The notes under the pieces: generated by a model
The model's database searches: none
What the model was told of the DNA's origin: nothing
The model's input: the letters and a program-made list of their open reading frames with translations, nothing else
Part shown: in pieces, positions 31,821 through 40,816 of the stretch
Layout of the letters: every line of letters starts with the position of its first letter
How positions within the stretch are numbered: position 1 is the stretch's first letter
Made by a program: the position numbers and the translations under genes
Assembly: GCA_018303685.1 (NCBI GenBank)
Contig: JAGVXS010000058.1
Location: 1 to 45,201 of the forward strand
DNA: 45,201 nt
Direction: 5' to 3'
Source of the DNA: Candidatus Woesearchaeota archaeon
Lineage (GTDB): Archaea > Nanobdellota > Nanobdellia > Woesearchaeales > GW2011-AR4

Positions 31821-33313
31821 CTCTCGTTGCCCTTGTTTTCATCGTCTTCTTTTTTGCCTTTAATTAATCTCATTATGGGCTTTCTGCCATAGCGGAATAC
31901 CAGAACTGCCACTAGGATAACTAATATTATGGGTGCTATCAAAGGGTTTTTAGCAAGCACCCCGTCTGCTCCGGTTATGGCGCCGCTGATTAACGCAAAT
32001 CCAGAGGCAATTTTCCTGTATGCAGGCCTGTTGTCATGAATTGTGACATTGCCAGCCAAAATCTCCTCATTTTCCGGCAATAAGCTGCCAAGGCTTTCTT
32101 GTGCTGATTCTATTGCTCCCTGAAGCGTTTCATCTGCTTTTTCTTGGACTGGGCCCAGCCCCTCTTTTATTGGCAGTATAATATCATAAACTCCTAATGG
32201 AACTTCTTTTGACAAGTCAATGCTTAACAGCTTCCCGGGCTCCACCTTGATATTCTTTGTCAGCGGATATTTTTTCAGCTCGCTCTCGAGGATAAAAGTA
32301 AGCTCCTCCTCAAACGGGATGTTGCCGATGTTTTCTATGAGCACAGTCTCATTTTCATATTTTATTTTTACTTCCCTTATTGTCGTGACATTAATTGATG
32401 ACTGCTCAAGCAAATTTTTGTAAGTGCTTTCCAGATTATACAGGCCCGGCTCTGCGTACTGGCTGAACTCGTAGTCAATTTTTTCATTGCTCTGCACAGT
32501 TTTCTTGAATACATTGTTGCCATTTGGGGCTGTTAGCTCCAGGCCCAGAGACAGGTTTATCAGGTCGTCTGCCTGGTCGTATAAAGAAGCGGTTATATCA
32601 ATCCTTGAGCCCGGCAGCATGCTGTCCGAGCTTAATTCTGTCTTTATGTAGGTAGGGACCGCGGTTATGCCAATCAAAATCGAGGAGCTGCCTGAATTGC
32701 CCTTTGCATCAGAGGCGCTTATCCCTATTGTGTGCTCTCCTGACTTGATGTTTTTTGGCAGGTCTAAAGTAAAGTTGAATTTGCCCCCGACAGCGTCAAT
32801 TGGGTAAGAATTGCTGTCCAGGGCAATCTCGGCAGAGGCTTTCAGGACATTGTTGCCGAATGCCTCGTTTATGACTCCTGTAACTTTTATTATATCACCA
32901 GGAAGCGCTGTAATTTTTGTGTTGACTGGCAGCACATTTAATTGATTTGTAACAGAAAAGCCGTTTGAGTCCTTTTGCTCGATAATCAGGTCGTCATATG
33001 TCACTAAGTCGCCTGTGATTGAGCAGTTGCCGAGCATTTGGGGTCTCGCTACAGGAGGCAATTCCGGATTAACAGCCTGGCGAAAGTTTGCTTCCAGAAA
33101 TATTTGGGTTAAGTAATATTGAAATTTATAATTTCCACATGAAATTTCCAGTTTAAACAAACCATCAAAATCCTTGTCCTGCAGCACAGAAGCAGACGCC
33201 CTTATACTGTTCCCGAGATTGTAGATGTTTTGCTCTGTTGTTATTGTTATGTCTGCAAAAACTATCGGTATTGTTAGAATAAGCAAGAGAATAAGTAAAA
33301 TGCCTTTTTTCAT
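31817..33313 (-). CDS. Secreted beta-sandwich envelope protein with C-terminal membrane anchor
   Basis: The 498-residue product has a signal peptide (about 4-20, ending VFA), several immunoglobulin-like beta domains (about 21-390; repeating patterns such as LPGDIIKVTGVINEAFGN and MLPGSRIDITASLYD), a transmembrane helix (about 455-475) and a charged cytoplasmic tail. No enzyme motif is seen. It probably belongs to the cell surface layer. A TATA-like TTTATATAA (about 33336-33344) precedes the start by about 26 bp. Confidence 0.65.
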   Translation of the reverse strand: MKKGILLILLLILTIPIVFADITITTEQNIYNLGNSIRASASVLQDKDFDGLFKLEISCGNYKFQYYLTQIFLEANFRQAVNPELPPVARPQMLGNCSITGDLVTYDDLIIEQKDSNGFSVTNQLNVLPVNTKITALPGDIIKVTGVINEAFGNNVLKASAEIALDSNSYPIDAVGGKFNFTLDLPKNIKSGEHTIGISASDAKGNSGSSSILIGITAVPTYIKTELSSDSMLPGSRIDITASLYDQADDLINLSLGLELTAPNGNNVFKKTVQSNEKIDYEFSQYAEPGLYNLESTYKNLLEQSSINVTTIREVKIKYENETVLIENIGNIPFEEELTFILESELKKYPLTKNIKVEPGKLLSIDLSKEVPLGVYDIILPIKEGLGPVQEKADETLQGAIESAQESLGSLLPENEEILAGNVTIHDNRPAYRKIASGFALISGAITGADGVLAKNPLIAPIILVILVAVLVFRYGRKPIMRLIKGKKEDDENKGNES

Positions 33314-33378
33314 GGCTTTAAAACTCGGATAACTTGTTTATATAATTTACTATTTGGGAATGGGGAAAGGAAAATTAG

Positions 33379-33873
33379 CTATCTTTCAGATGAAGATACG
33401 TTTTGTTGGTATAGTTGATTGAAAAGATAAGTGTAAGTTGTTGGTGATATTTCAGCATGAGGTGCAAATACCATTTCTATTTTTTCTACTAATTTAAGGT
33501 GTTTAGCAACTGCATCTTCTATACTTCTGGTGTACTGGAGATTACCAATCCTTTCCAAATCAACTTCATCTAAGTTTCCTATAAATAGTTCTGGCTCATC
33601 TCCAAGAGGAGTCCTTACTACGCCAAGCACACCAAGTATGTATAATGAATGGGGTAAATAAAAAGTGGCAACTATAATCCTTTCAGTAGGTACTTCTACT
33701 ACATATAATTGACGTTGAGCATAGAATTCAATTACCCTTGAGTCAAGAAATTCGTTGGGTTGTCGTCTGGTATGGTAAGCGTCTATCGGATTTTTGAAAT
33801 GTATAGGCGTATGTATTATTCTTTCCGTAGCAGTTGGTGCAAGTGGATTTGACTCAAAGTGTACTTCTTCCAT
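33379..33873 (-). CDS. Hypothetical protein, 164 residues
   Basis: An unrecognised, probably cytoplasmic alpha/beta protein (begins MEEVHFESNPLAPTATERII). The core has two beta-rich segments (QLYVVEVPTERIIVATFYL and SLYILGVLGVV) and a helical end. Codon use is strongly A/T-ending. A TATA-like TCTTTAAAAACC (about 33893-33904) stands 25 bp upstream. No conserved context. Confidence 0.45.
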   Translation of the reverse strand: MEEVHFESNPLAPTATERIIHTPIHFKNPIDAYHTRRQPNEFLDSRVIEFYAQRQLYVVEVPTERIIVATFYLPHSLYILGVLGVVRTPLGDEPELFIGNLDEVDLERIGNLQYTRSIEDAVAKHLKLVEKIEMVFAPHAEISPTTYTYLFNQLYQQNVSSSER

Positions 33874-33931
33874 TTTAATATAATAATCAAATACTCTTTA
33901 AAAACCTTTACAACCCCCACCTTTCATCAAC

Positions 33932-34324
33932 CTAATAGCTTAACACTTCCAGCCTCTTAATCCTGTCAAAATGCCTTGAATTTCTTGTTAAGATTTTGTT
34001 AATCCCGTTCGCAATGAATATTGCAGCTATCACGCAATCGAATTGTTCTATAGATTTGCCCTCCCTTTTCAGGCTCCAAAATATTTTTGAGGCTTCTTCG
34101 CATGCATCTTTAGTCAAGCCTAGGTTATAGGCGGTTTTAAATAATTCACCATAATAGCTGCCTTCTTCCTTATGCTTGGGATTCTTAGGGTCTAAGCCAA
34201 AAAACAACTCCAAATAGCTCATTATGGTCGCAGCCAATGGCTCTTTGTTATTTTCAAGAAATTGCTTTATTTTTTTATCTCCTCTGAATATGTCAATTAT
34301 CGCGCTTGTGTCCAATCCTATCAT
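33932..34324 (-). CDS. vapC: VapC-like PIN-domain toxin ribonuclease
   Basis: A 130-residue PIN domain, an endoribonuclease of a type II toxin-antitoxin pair. Acidic metal ligands are visible: Asp5 (MIGLDTSAIID), Glu39 (SYLELFFG), Asp96 (EQFDCVIAAIF) and the C-terminal TRNSRHFD (Asp120). Its start overlaps the antitoxin stop by four bases (ATGA), the usual coupling. VapC toxins cut tRNA or rRNA; the target here is unknown. Confidence 0.88.
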   Translation of the reverse strand: MIGLDTSAIIDIFRGDKKIKQFLENNKEPLAATIMSYLELFFGLDPKNPKHKEEGSYYGELFKTAYNLGLTKDACEEASKIFWSLKREGKSIEQFDCVIAAIFIANGINKILTRNSRHFDRIKRLEVLSY

Positions 34325-34536
34325 CCTAATCTCTTATTAAAAGAATCCCTAAAATGCTGCATATTTTTCTCTTTTTCGCCCCAGTCAATACTCTTCAATA
34401 CGCCGAAAAATCTCATTATATCCTTATGCTCATTCTTAAAGCTTAGAATTACCTCTGAAAAACTCTTCTCTTTTGTCTTTAAATTTTTTAAGAATTCATA
34501 AGCTTCTTTTTTAATTGATATGTTTATGCTCGTCAT
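34321..34536 (-). CDS. vapB: VapB-like antitoxin
   Basis: A 71-residue antitoxin with an N-terminal ribbon-helix-helix-like DNA-binding segment (TSINISIKKEAYEFLKNLK) and the archaeal VapB feature SFSEVILSF; the C-terminal part should wrap the toxin. It resembles the PF02697-type archaeal antitoxins. The start codon lies within the promoter palindromes, implying a leaderless, self-repressed message shared with the toxin. Confidence 0.8.
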   Translation of the reverse strand: MTSINISIKKEAYEFLKNLKTKEKSFSEVILSFKNEHKDIMRFFGVLKSIDWGEKEKNMQHFRDSFNKRLG

Positions 34537-34559
34537 ATGTACATATAATGAGTACTCAT
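34535..34559 (-). promoter_or_regulatory. Two 12-bp palindromes at the vapBC promoter
   Basis: ATATGTACATAT (34535-34546) and ATGAGTACTCAT (34548-34559) are perfect palindromes with centres 13 bp apart. They fill the space between the vapB start codon (34536) and the TATA box (TTTATATG on the minus strand, about 34559-34566). Binding there would block initiation, as expected for autoregulation by the VapBC complex. The shared core is GTAC. Confidence 0.65.
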
Positions 34560-34582
34560 ATAAAAATGTTTCTGTTTTTTAG

Positions 34583-34905
34583 CTAAAGCCCCAATCTCTC
34601 ATCAATCTCCTTTGCAACATCCTTCAGGTCATCGCATGCCCTTCTCAAGTCCTTTTCGAGCTCTTCTATGAGGTTTTTCAGGTTGTCAACTCTTCAAGCT
34701 TTGCAGCCAACTCGTCACTTGTCAAAGTGCTGCCTGCCTTGGCAGACTTTAAGAGTTCTATGAATACCCTAAACGTGCTCTTGTCCCTGTCCCTGAGATT
34801 AAACAAGCCAAGAGAAGAGCCAAACCACTGCAGTTCCTGGTTTATATTATGCTCGGCTGGCTTCCTTATGTTTACTATTGTTATTCTCTGTCTTATGTAT
34901 ACCAT
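34583..34905 (-). pseudogene. Winged-helix regulator remnant with the recognition region deleted
   Basis: The first frame (34905-34678) begins MVYIRQRITIVNIRKPAEHN and ends shortly after LTSDELAAKLEEL. A second frame (about 34685-34583) continues VDNLKNLIEELEKDLRRACD to the stop. In the archaeal family that I recall, about 30 residues with the recognition helix and wing separate SDELA and VDNL; here they are absent and the frame is lost. The gene is divergent from the chaperone operon and was probably its regulator. A TATA box (about 34926-34934) still lies 25 bp before the start, so decay may be recent, or the deletion may be an assembly error. Confidence 0.6.
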
Positions 34906-34980
34906 GTACAGCCCAAAGGAGTGCTTATATTTAAACCTTTGCCGAAAAGTTTATATACTAGTTTATCTTACCAACCTTTC

Positions 34981-34997
34981 GTTGACTTTAAGTCAAC
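34981..34997. promoter_or_regulatory. 17-bp palindrome at the predicted start of the chaperone operon transcript
   Basis: GTTGACTT, T, AAGTCAAC is a perfect inverted repeat. The TATA box TTTATATAC (about 34949-34957) would start transcription near 34980, so the palindrome sits at about +1 to +17, some 37 bases before the first gene. It could be an operator for the divergent regulator or a leader hairpin affecting grpE-dnaK-dnaJ expression. Confidence 0.55.
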
Positions 34998-35033
34998 CAA
35001 TATCCAAGCTTAGAGTTAATTAAACTTTGACAA

Positions 35034-35482
35034 ATGGATTACGAAAAAGGCATAAAAAACGCAAAAACCATTGCTGATATATTTGAAATAGTTAAAGAGA
35101 TGGTGAAAGGATACCTTGGGCAGGAGCAGGCAGGCTTGATGGTTGGAGTCTCGGATTTAGGCTCTTTCGCGCAGGGCTTTGTGGGGGCATTTTATTCCCT
35201 TGAAGCAAACACCATAATAATCAACAAAAAGCCCTTGGCAAGGATTTTGCAGACAATGTTCATTCAATCGGCTCTTTTGACGAGGCGCAGACAAGGCAGC
35301 TTGTTTACGAGATAAGCAGGCATCATTTTGGCGATAAGCATGTTGCAACAGAGCTGGCAACAAACATAGCAAAATTTATGCCGAATCTGGCGTATCCAAG
35401 CGCTGGCTTTGAGCCGCCTGCGGATGTTAATATAGAATTCGTCAAGGGAATTGACAGGAAGAATACAAATTACATAAACTAA
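35034..35482 (+). pseudogene. Metalloprotease-like protein remnant lacking the HExxH core
   Basis: The first frame runs from ATG 35034 through NTIIINKKPLAR, then shifts; the second frame continues with VHSIGSFDEAQTRQLVYEIS and ends NIEFVKGIDRKNTNYIN at 35482. Archaeal proteins that I recall with this layout carry about 25 more residues there, ending in HEYxHSLG with a zinc-binding HExxH. Only the last His (VHS) survives here. Both the frame shift and the missing motif point to an internal deletion. The gene lies two bases before grpE, as first gene of the chaperone operon. Confidence 0.55.
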
Positions 35483-35484
35483 AG

Positions 35485-36099
35485 ATGGAAACAAAAAAAT
35501 TTGATGGTTTATTAAAAGAGGCGAAATCTGAATTAACGCAGGGTCTGATAAACAAATATCCACTATCGACAAAAAAAAGATTTGAGCATGAAGGGGACTA
35601 TATCAAACTTATTAAAGAAATTGTCCCTAAAATTTTTACAAAATTAGAAGAGGACTATGCAAAAGAATCGGAGTCAAAAACTAAGACAATAGACGAATTG
35701 ACTGACACATTAAAAAGGCTGCAGGCAGAGTTTGAGAATTACAAAAAAAGAGTTGACAGGGAAAAAACAGACTTTGTCAAGTTTGCTCATGCCAATATTG
35801 TTGCGCAGATGCTTCCTGTGCTTGACAGCTTTGAGATTGCATTAAAAAATATAAGAGACAAGGAAAAGTTTGTTGAGGGCATAAAGATTATTTTCGCGCA
35901 GTTTCACTCGATACTCGAAGCAGAGGGGTTGAAGCCAATCAAGACAGAATGGGAAAAATTCGACCCATACAAGCACGAAGTGCTTATGAAGGAAGAATCA
36001 GACAAGCCAGAAGGAACAATTTTGGAGGAGTTCCAGAAAGGATACATGCTGAATGGCAAGGTTTTGAGGTTCAGCAAAGTAAAGATTAGCGGGAAATAA
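35485..36099 (+). CDS. grpE: GrpE, nucleotide exchange factor for DnaK
   Basis: GrpE releases ADP from DnaK. The 204-residue protein has a long N-terminal helix with coiled coil (about 65-105, ENYKKRVDREKTDFVKFAH) and the conserved C-terminal beta domain (FDPYKHEVLMKEES, then GYMLNGKVLRFSKVKIS). The N-terminal 60 residues are unlike bacterial GrpE. It precedes dnaK by 57 bases in the same operon. Confidence 0.93.
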   Translation: METKKFDGLLKEAKSELTQGLINKYPLSTKKRFEHEGDYIKLIKEIVPKIFTKLEEDYAKESESKTKTIDELTDTLKRLQAEFENYKKRVDREKTDFVKFAHANIVAQMLPVLDSFEIALKNIRDKEKFVEGIKIIFAQFHSILEAEGLKPIKTEWEKFDPYKHEVLMKEESDKPEGTILEEFQKGYMLNGKVLRFSKVKISGK

Positions 36100-36156
36100 A
36101 AATGCAATTTGACAAAAACACAATAAAAATAAACAAAATATTCGGAGGCAATCAAA

Positions 36157-38064
36157 ATGGCAAAGGAAAAAATCATAGGAATTGACTTGGGAACATCAAA
36201 TTCAGCTGCTGCTGCATTGATAGGCGGAAAGCCTACTATAATCCCAAGCGCAGAAGGAACAACCGCTTACGGAAAGGCGTTTCCGAGCGTTGTGGCATTT
36301 ACAAAAGACAGCCAAGTCCTGGTTGGGGAGCCGGCAAGAAGGCAGGCAGTGTCCAATCCTGAAAAGACAATAATGGCTGCGAAGAGAAAGATGGGCACTA
36401 ACCATAAGTACAATATCGACGGCAAAGAATACACCCCTCAGCAAATCTCAGCTTTCATTCTTCAAAAAATAAAGAAAGATGCAGAGGAATTTCTAGGGGA
36501 GAAAATAAACAAGGCTGTAATCACAGTCCCTGCCTACTTTGACGACAACCAAAGGCAGGCAACAAAAGATGCAGGCGAAATTGCAGGCCTGGAAGTTGTA
36601 AGGATTGTAAATGAGCCCACTGCCGCTTCAATGGCTTACGGAATTGACAAGCAGGACAAGGAGCTCAAGATTCTTGTGTTTGATTTGGGTGGCGGAACTC
36701 TTGATGTAACAATTATGGAATTTGGAGGCGGAGTTTTCCAAGTGCTGTCAACTTCCGGAGACACGCAGCTTGGCGGAACAGACATGGACCAGACTTTGAT
36801 TGAATATCTGGCTTCAGAGTTCAAGAAAGTTGAAGGAATTGACTTGACAAAAGACAAAACCGCAATGCAAAGGCTGAGAGAGTCTGCTGAAAAAGCCAAG
36901 ATTGAATTGTCAACAGTGTTTGAGACAGACATCAACCTGCCATTCATAACAGCAACAAACGAAGGACCTAAACACCTGCAGATGAAACTGACAAGGGCAA
37001 AGCTCGAGCAGTTGATTGATCCAATCATAAAAAGGTGCAGGCACCCAACTGAGCAGGCGATAAAGGATGCCAAATTATCTGTTAACCAAATTAACAAGAT
37101 TATCCTTGTAGGCGGGCCTACAAGAATGCCAATTGTAAGGCAATTTGTAGAAGATTCTGTTGGCAAGCAGGCTGAAAGGGGAGTTGATCCTATGGAATGT
37201 GTGGCAATGGGCGCTGCTGTTCAGGCTGGGGTGCTTGCAGGCGAAGTAAAGGACATTTTATTGCTTGATGTTACACCATTAAGCCTGGGCATTGAGACTT
37301 TAGGGGGAGTATTCACAAAGCTGATTGAAAGAAACACCACAATTCCGACAAAAAAGCAGCAGGTATTCAGCACAGCAGCCGACAACCAGACTGCTGTTAC
37401 AATAAGGGTTGGGCAGGGCGAGCGTCCAATGTTTGCAGACAACAAGCTGCTCGGGCAGTTTGATTTAATAGGAATACCGCCTGCGCCAAGGGGCATTCCG
37501 CAGATTGAAGTCGCGTTTGACATTGATGCAAACGGCATCCTTCATGTGAATGCTAAGGATTTGGGAACAGGAAAAGGGCAGAGCATAAGGATTACTGCAT
37601 CGCAAAAATTAAGCGATGATGAAATTGAAAGTATGAAAAAGCAGGCTGAAGAGTTTGCAGATGTTGACAGGAAGAAGAAGGAAGAGATTGAAACAATCAA
37701 CCAGGCCGATAATCTCGTCTACACGACTGAAAAATTATTCAAGGACCTGGAAGGCAAGGTGCCTGAAAAGGAAATTGGTGAAGTCAAAGGCAGGATTCTT
37801 GAACTGAAGGAATTGCTGAAGCCTGCAGAGAAAGACGTTGATGCAATCAAGAGAAAGCTGGATGAGGTAAATGAAATGGTGCAGAAAATGTCAACAGAAT
37901 TGTACCAGAAGGCAGGGCAGCAATACCAGCAGGAACATAAAGGGCATGGAGAAAAAGGTGGAGAAGAAGCAGAAAGTGAAGAAGAATCTCCAAAAAGAAA
38001 AGATGACAATGTTGTTGATGCTGACTACGAAGTGAAAGGTGAGGGGAAGAAAAAGAGGAAATAA
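36157..38064 (+). CDS. dnaK: DnaK (Hsp70) chaperone
   Basis: An ATP-dependent chaperone (635 aa). The nucleotide-binding domain begins [11 protein letters not shown], with [19 protein letters not shown] and [15 protein letters not shown]; the linker [19 protein letters not shown] leads to the substrate-binding domain, and the tail ends [17 protein letters not shown]. Archaeal Hsp70 genes were acquired from bacteria, and this one keeps the bacterial domain order. A GGAGG (36143-36147) lies before the ATG. Confidence 0.97.
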   Translation: MAKEKIIGIDLGTSNSAAAALIGGKPTIIPSAEGTTAYGKAFPSVVAFTKDSQVLVGEPARRQAVSNPEKTIMAAKRKMGTNHKYNIDGKEYTPQQISAFILQKIKKDAEEFLGEKINKAVITVPAYFDDNQRQATKDAGEIAGLEVVRIVNEPTAASMAYGIDKQDKELKILVFDLGGGTLDVTIMEFGGGVFQVLSTSGDTQLGGTDMDQTLIEYLASEFKKVEGIDLTKDKTAMQRLRESAEKAKIELSTVFETDINLPFITATNEGPKHLQMKLTRAKLEQLIDPIIKRCRHPTEQAIKDAKLSVNQINKIILVGGPTRMPIVRQFVEDSVGKQAERGVDPMECVAMGAAVQAGVLAGEVKDILLLDVTPLSLGIETLGGVFTKLIERNTTIPTKKQQVFSTAADNQTAVTIRVGQGERPMFADNKLLGQFDLIGIPPAPRGIPQIEVAFDIDANGILHVNAKDLGTGKGQSIRITASQKLSDDEIESMKKQAEEFADVDRKKKEEIETINQADNLVYTTEKLFKDLEGKVPEKEIGEVKGRILELKELLKPAEKDVDAIKRKLDEVNEMVQKMSTELYQKAGQQYQQEHKGHGEKGGEEAESEEESPKRKDDNVVDADYEVKGEGKKKRK

Positions 38065-38079
38065 GATTTTATTTTTGAT

Positions 38080-38574
38080 ATGACAATCCCAACAAAAGAA
38101 GAATGCCTTAAGATACTGGAAAAGGAGAATGTGCCCTCTAACATAATCACCCACCTTAAAGCTGTCCACGATTTCTCTATGAAAGTTTGCGATGTTCTTG
38201 AAAAGCGCGGCATTAAAATAAACCGCAATTTAGCTGCCGCAGGCGCTTTATTGCATGACATCAGGAAAACAAGCCCGAATGACCACATTATTGAAGGGTA
38301 TGAACTAGTCAAGTCCCTTGGCTTTCCTGAAGTTGCAGAAGTAATCAAGAAGCACGGGCTCATGCACATCGATAAGGACGAGTTTGTGCCAAAAACATTG
38401 GAGGAAAAGATAATCTTTTATGCCGACAAGAGGGTGAAAGGGGACAAAGTTGTGGGTTTGAATGAAAGGTTTGAATACATAAAGCAAAGGTATGGCAGAG
38501 ACAATACCGAGAAAGAGCTTGAATTTACAAAAAAGATTGAAAAAGAGCTGCTGGGAGATGAAAGAGTTGGATAG
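38080..38574 (+). CDS. HD-domain phosphohydrolase-like protein
   Basis: A 164-residue HD-superfamily protein: a first metal ligand His30 (AVHDFSM), the His59-Asp60 pair (GALLHDIRK), and a later Asp in FYADKRV. Such proteins hydrolyse nucleotides or related phosphates. It sits 15 bases after dnaK in the chaperone operon, so it may act under stress, but the substrate is unknown. Confidence 0.8.
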   Translation: MTIPTKEECLKILEKENVPSNIITHLKAVHDFSMKVCDVLEKRGIKINRNLAAAGALLHDIRKTSPNDHIIEGYELVKSLGFPEVAEVIKKHGLMHIDKDEFVPKTLEEKIIFYADKRVKGDKVVGLNERFEYIKQRYGRDNTEKELEFTKKIEKELLGDERVG

Positions 38575-38630
38575 ATAAATTTTAATAATGACGATAAAGA
38601 TAATTTAATAATATACAAATTGGTGATATA

Positions 38631-39152
38631 TTGATTCACAAAAACACCCCTTTGAAAGAGGTTTTGGAATTAGCTGCGCCGTGCCAGTGCAGCGCATGCA
38701 ACCACGGCTGCAGGTTCGGCTCTGGCTCTTTGGCAGGAGATGATGCAAAGCACATTGCAAGATTTTTGGGCATCTCGGAGGAAGAGCTGAAAAAGGGCTT
38801 TTTGGAGGAATCTGAATTATTCAACAAAAAATTGCTGAAGCCGAAATTGATAAGGGAAGGCAGCAAGCCTTTTGGAAGGTGCGTTTTTTTTGATGATGAA
38901 AAGGGATGCACAATACATGAAGTCAAGCCGCTGGAATGCAAAACATCAATTCAGTGCAGGGATTATGGGGAGGACTTAAGCGTGTGGTTCATGGTTAAAC
39001 ACGCTGTCGATGCAAATGACGCAGAAAGCGTAAGGCAGTATGCGCAATACTTAAAAAGCGGAGGAAAAACCATTCCGGGCGCTGAACTGGAGAATTTGGT
39101 GCCTGACAAAGAAAGATTGAGGAAAATTTTGAGCTACGAGATTTTGAAATAA
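38631..39152 (+). CDS. YkgJ-family cysteine-cluster protein
   Basis: The 173-residue protein has the CxCxxC-type N-terminal cluster (PCQCSACNHGCRFG, Cys18, 20, 23, 27) and later cysteines (GRCVFF, GCTIHEVKPLECK, IQC), the pattern of the YkgJ/PF03692 family, thought to bind zinc or an iron-sulfur cluster. The start codon is TTG 38631, with GGTGA a few bases upstream. It ends one base before the dnaJ ATG, so it is coupled to it. Function unknown; a redox or metal-sensing role beside the chaperones is conceivable. Confidence 0.8.
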   Translation: MIHKNTPLKEVLELAAPCQCSACNHGCRFGSGSLAGDDAKHIARFLGISEEELKKGFLEESELFNKKLLKPKLIREGSKPFGRCVFFDDEKGCTIHEVKPLECKTSIQCRDYGEDLSVWFMVKHAVDANDAESVRQYAQYLKSGGKTIPGAELENLVPDKERLRKILSYEILK

Positions 39153-39153
39153 A

Positions 39154-40272
39154 ATGCCAAAAGAAAAAGACTATTACAAGATTTTAGGAGTAGGCAAAAA
39201 CGCCACAAAGGAGGAGATTAAGGCATCCTACAAGAAGCTTGCGAAGCAGTATCATCCTGACTTAAACAAGTCTCCTGATGCTGCTGAAAAATTCAAGGAA
39301 ATAAATGAAGCAGCGGCTGTGCTTGGCGATGATGCAAAAAGGGTTCAGTACAACCAATATGGCACGGCAGGGGGGCAGTTCCAGCAAGGCTTTTCGGGCT
39401 TTGATTTCTCGGACTTCATGTCGGACATTGGTGGATTTGGGATGGACTTCGACAGCATTTTTGAGAATTTCTTTGGCGGCAGCCGCTCCTCGGGCAGGAC
39501 AAGGAGAAGGCAGAGGGGCTCTGACTTGAGATATGATATGGAGATTGAATTGGAGGATGCTGCTTTTGGTGCGGCAAAAGCGATAAATGTGCCAAGGCTT
39601 GAGGAATGCGAAAAATGCAATGGCACAGGCGCGAAAAGCAAATCAGACATTGCAACTTGCGATGAATGCGGCGGGAGGGGAGTCTCAACAAGAACTCAAA
39701 GGACTCCTTTTGGGCTGTTTTCAACGACAACAACTTGCAGGAAATGCAGGGGGCAGGGCAGGTACATAAAAAATGAGTGCCCTGAATGCGATGGAAAAGG
39801 CGTTGTAAGGAAAACAAGAAAGATAGAAGTCAAGATACCAAAAGGCGCTGTTGACGGCACCAATTTAAGGATTCAGAATGAAGGAGAGGCAGGCGAGTAC
39901 GGAACTGACTCCGGGGATCTGTATATTGTGGTTCATGTCGGGCCCCACAAGGTTTTTGAAAGGCACGGCAGTGATTTGTATGTCAAGGTTCCTGTTTCAT
40001 TCACAACAGCAGCGCTTGGAGGCTTGATAGATGTTCCGACCCTGAAGGGAAAAGCAGAATTAAAGATTCCTGCAGGAACCCTCAGCAATACAATCTTCAG
40101 GATGAAAGGGCTTGGGATTCCTGACCTGCACAGCCATCATCATGGCGATGAAAACGTTGAAGTGATTATTTCTGTCCCTGAAAAGCTGACAAAAAAACAA
40201 AGGCAATTGCTTGAGGAGTTTGAGAAGGAAAGCAAAAAAGAGAAAGGGTTTCTGAAGGGAGTGTTTGGTTAG
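39154..40272 (+). CDS. dnaJ: DnaJ (Hsp40) co-chaperone
   Basis: Stimulates DnaK ATPase and delivers substrates. The 372-residue protein has the J domain with HPD (QYHPDLNKSP), a Gly/Phe-rich region (about 70-115), four CxxCxGxG zinc repeats (CEKCNGTG, CDECGGRG, CRKCRGQG, CPECDGKG) and the C-terminal substrate domains. It is a full-length type I DnaJ and closes the grpE-dnaK operon. Its end overlaps the opposing nadM gene by four bases. Confidence 0.96.
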   Translation: MPKEKDYYKILGVGKNATKEEIKASYKKLAKQYHPDLNKSPDAAEKFKEINEAAAVLGDDAKRVQYNQYGTAGGQFQQGFSGFDFSDFMSDIGGFGMDFDSIFENFFGGSRSSGRTRRRQRGSDLRYDMEIELEDAAFGAAKAINVPRLEECEKCNGTGAKSKSDIATCDECGGRGVSTRTQRTPFGLFSTTTTCRKCRGQGRYIKNECPECDGKGVVRKTRKIEVKIPKGAVDGTNLRIQNEGEAGEYGTDSGDLYIVVHVGPHKVFERHGSDLYVKVPVSFTTAALGGLIDVPTLKGKAELKIPAGTLSNTIFRMKGLGIPDLHSHHHGDENVEVIISVPEKLTKKQRQLLEEFEKESKKEKGFLKGVFG

Positions 40273-40769
40273 GATTTAGAAATATTCTTTATTCTTTCTA
40301 TGCCATCAATATTTTTAATATAATCCGCAATATCTTTTGGCACCAAACTCTGCCAGTTCTTGTTTTTAATCATTTTATCCCGTATAATGGTGCTGCTTAC
40401 CCCCCTGATTAGCCTTATTTTCTTGACTTTTGAATCATGCCTTTTGAAGCATCTCAAAGTCCATGGATTGCCTGAGTACACAAAATCATATTTCGGCAGG
40501 TTATTCTTGATGTAATCAACCCATTTTTTGTCATTGTACAAGTCTGGCACAGGATAAATTTTGTAATGCTTTATTTTGTGGTTTTTCAGGGTATTAACTA
40601 TCATTTGTCTCCTTTCTTTGTAAGAAAATGGGTTGTCCAGAGTACTCTTTTCCTGAGAGCTTCCGATTGCAATTAGGACTTCATCAACTTCCTTCAGGAC
40701 TTCCTTTATGTCAATCAGATGCGCATTATGGAAAGGCTGGAATCTGCCGATGAAAAGGACGCGGTGCAT
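40269..40769 (-). CDS. nadM: Nicotinamide-nucleotide adenylyltransferase, archaeal type
   Basis: Joins NMN with ATP to make NAD. The 166-residue protein has the nucleotidyltransferase signature GRFQPFHNAH (8-17), the NPFSYKERRQMI segment, and the C-terminal RGVSSTIIRDKMI motif that binds ATP phosphates. Length and motifs match archaeal NadM. A TATA-like TTTATAAAGG (about 40792-40801) lies about 26 bp upstream. Confidence 0.9.
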   Translation of the reverse strand: MHRVLFIGRFQPFHNAHLIDIKEVLKEVDEVLIAIGSSQEKSTLDNPFSYKERRQMIVNTLKNHKIKHYKIYPVPDLYNDKKWVDYIKNNLPKYDFVYSGNPWTLRCFKRHDSKVKKIRLIRGVSSTIIRDKMIKNKNWQSLVPKDIADYIKNIDGIERIKNISKS

Positions 40770-40816
40770 GGTAGAATAAAAATTTAATTTATTTATAAAG
40801 GTTTGGAGGACAAATT

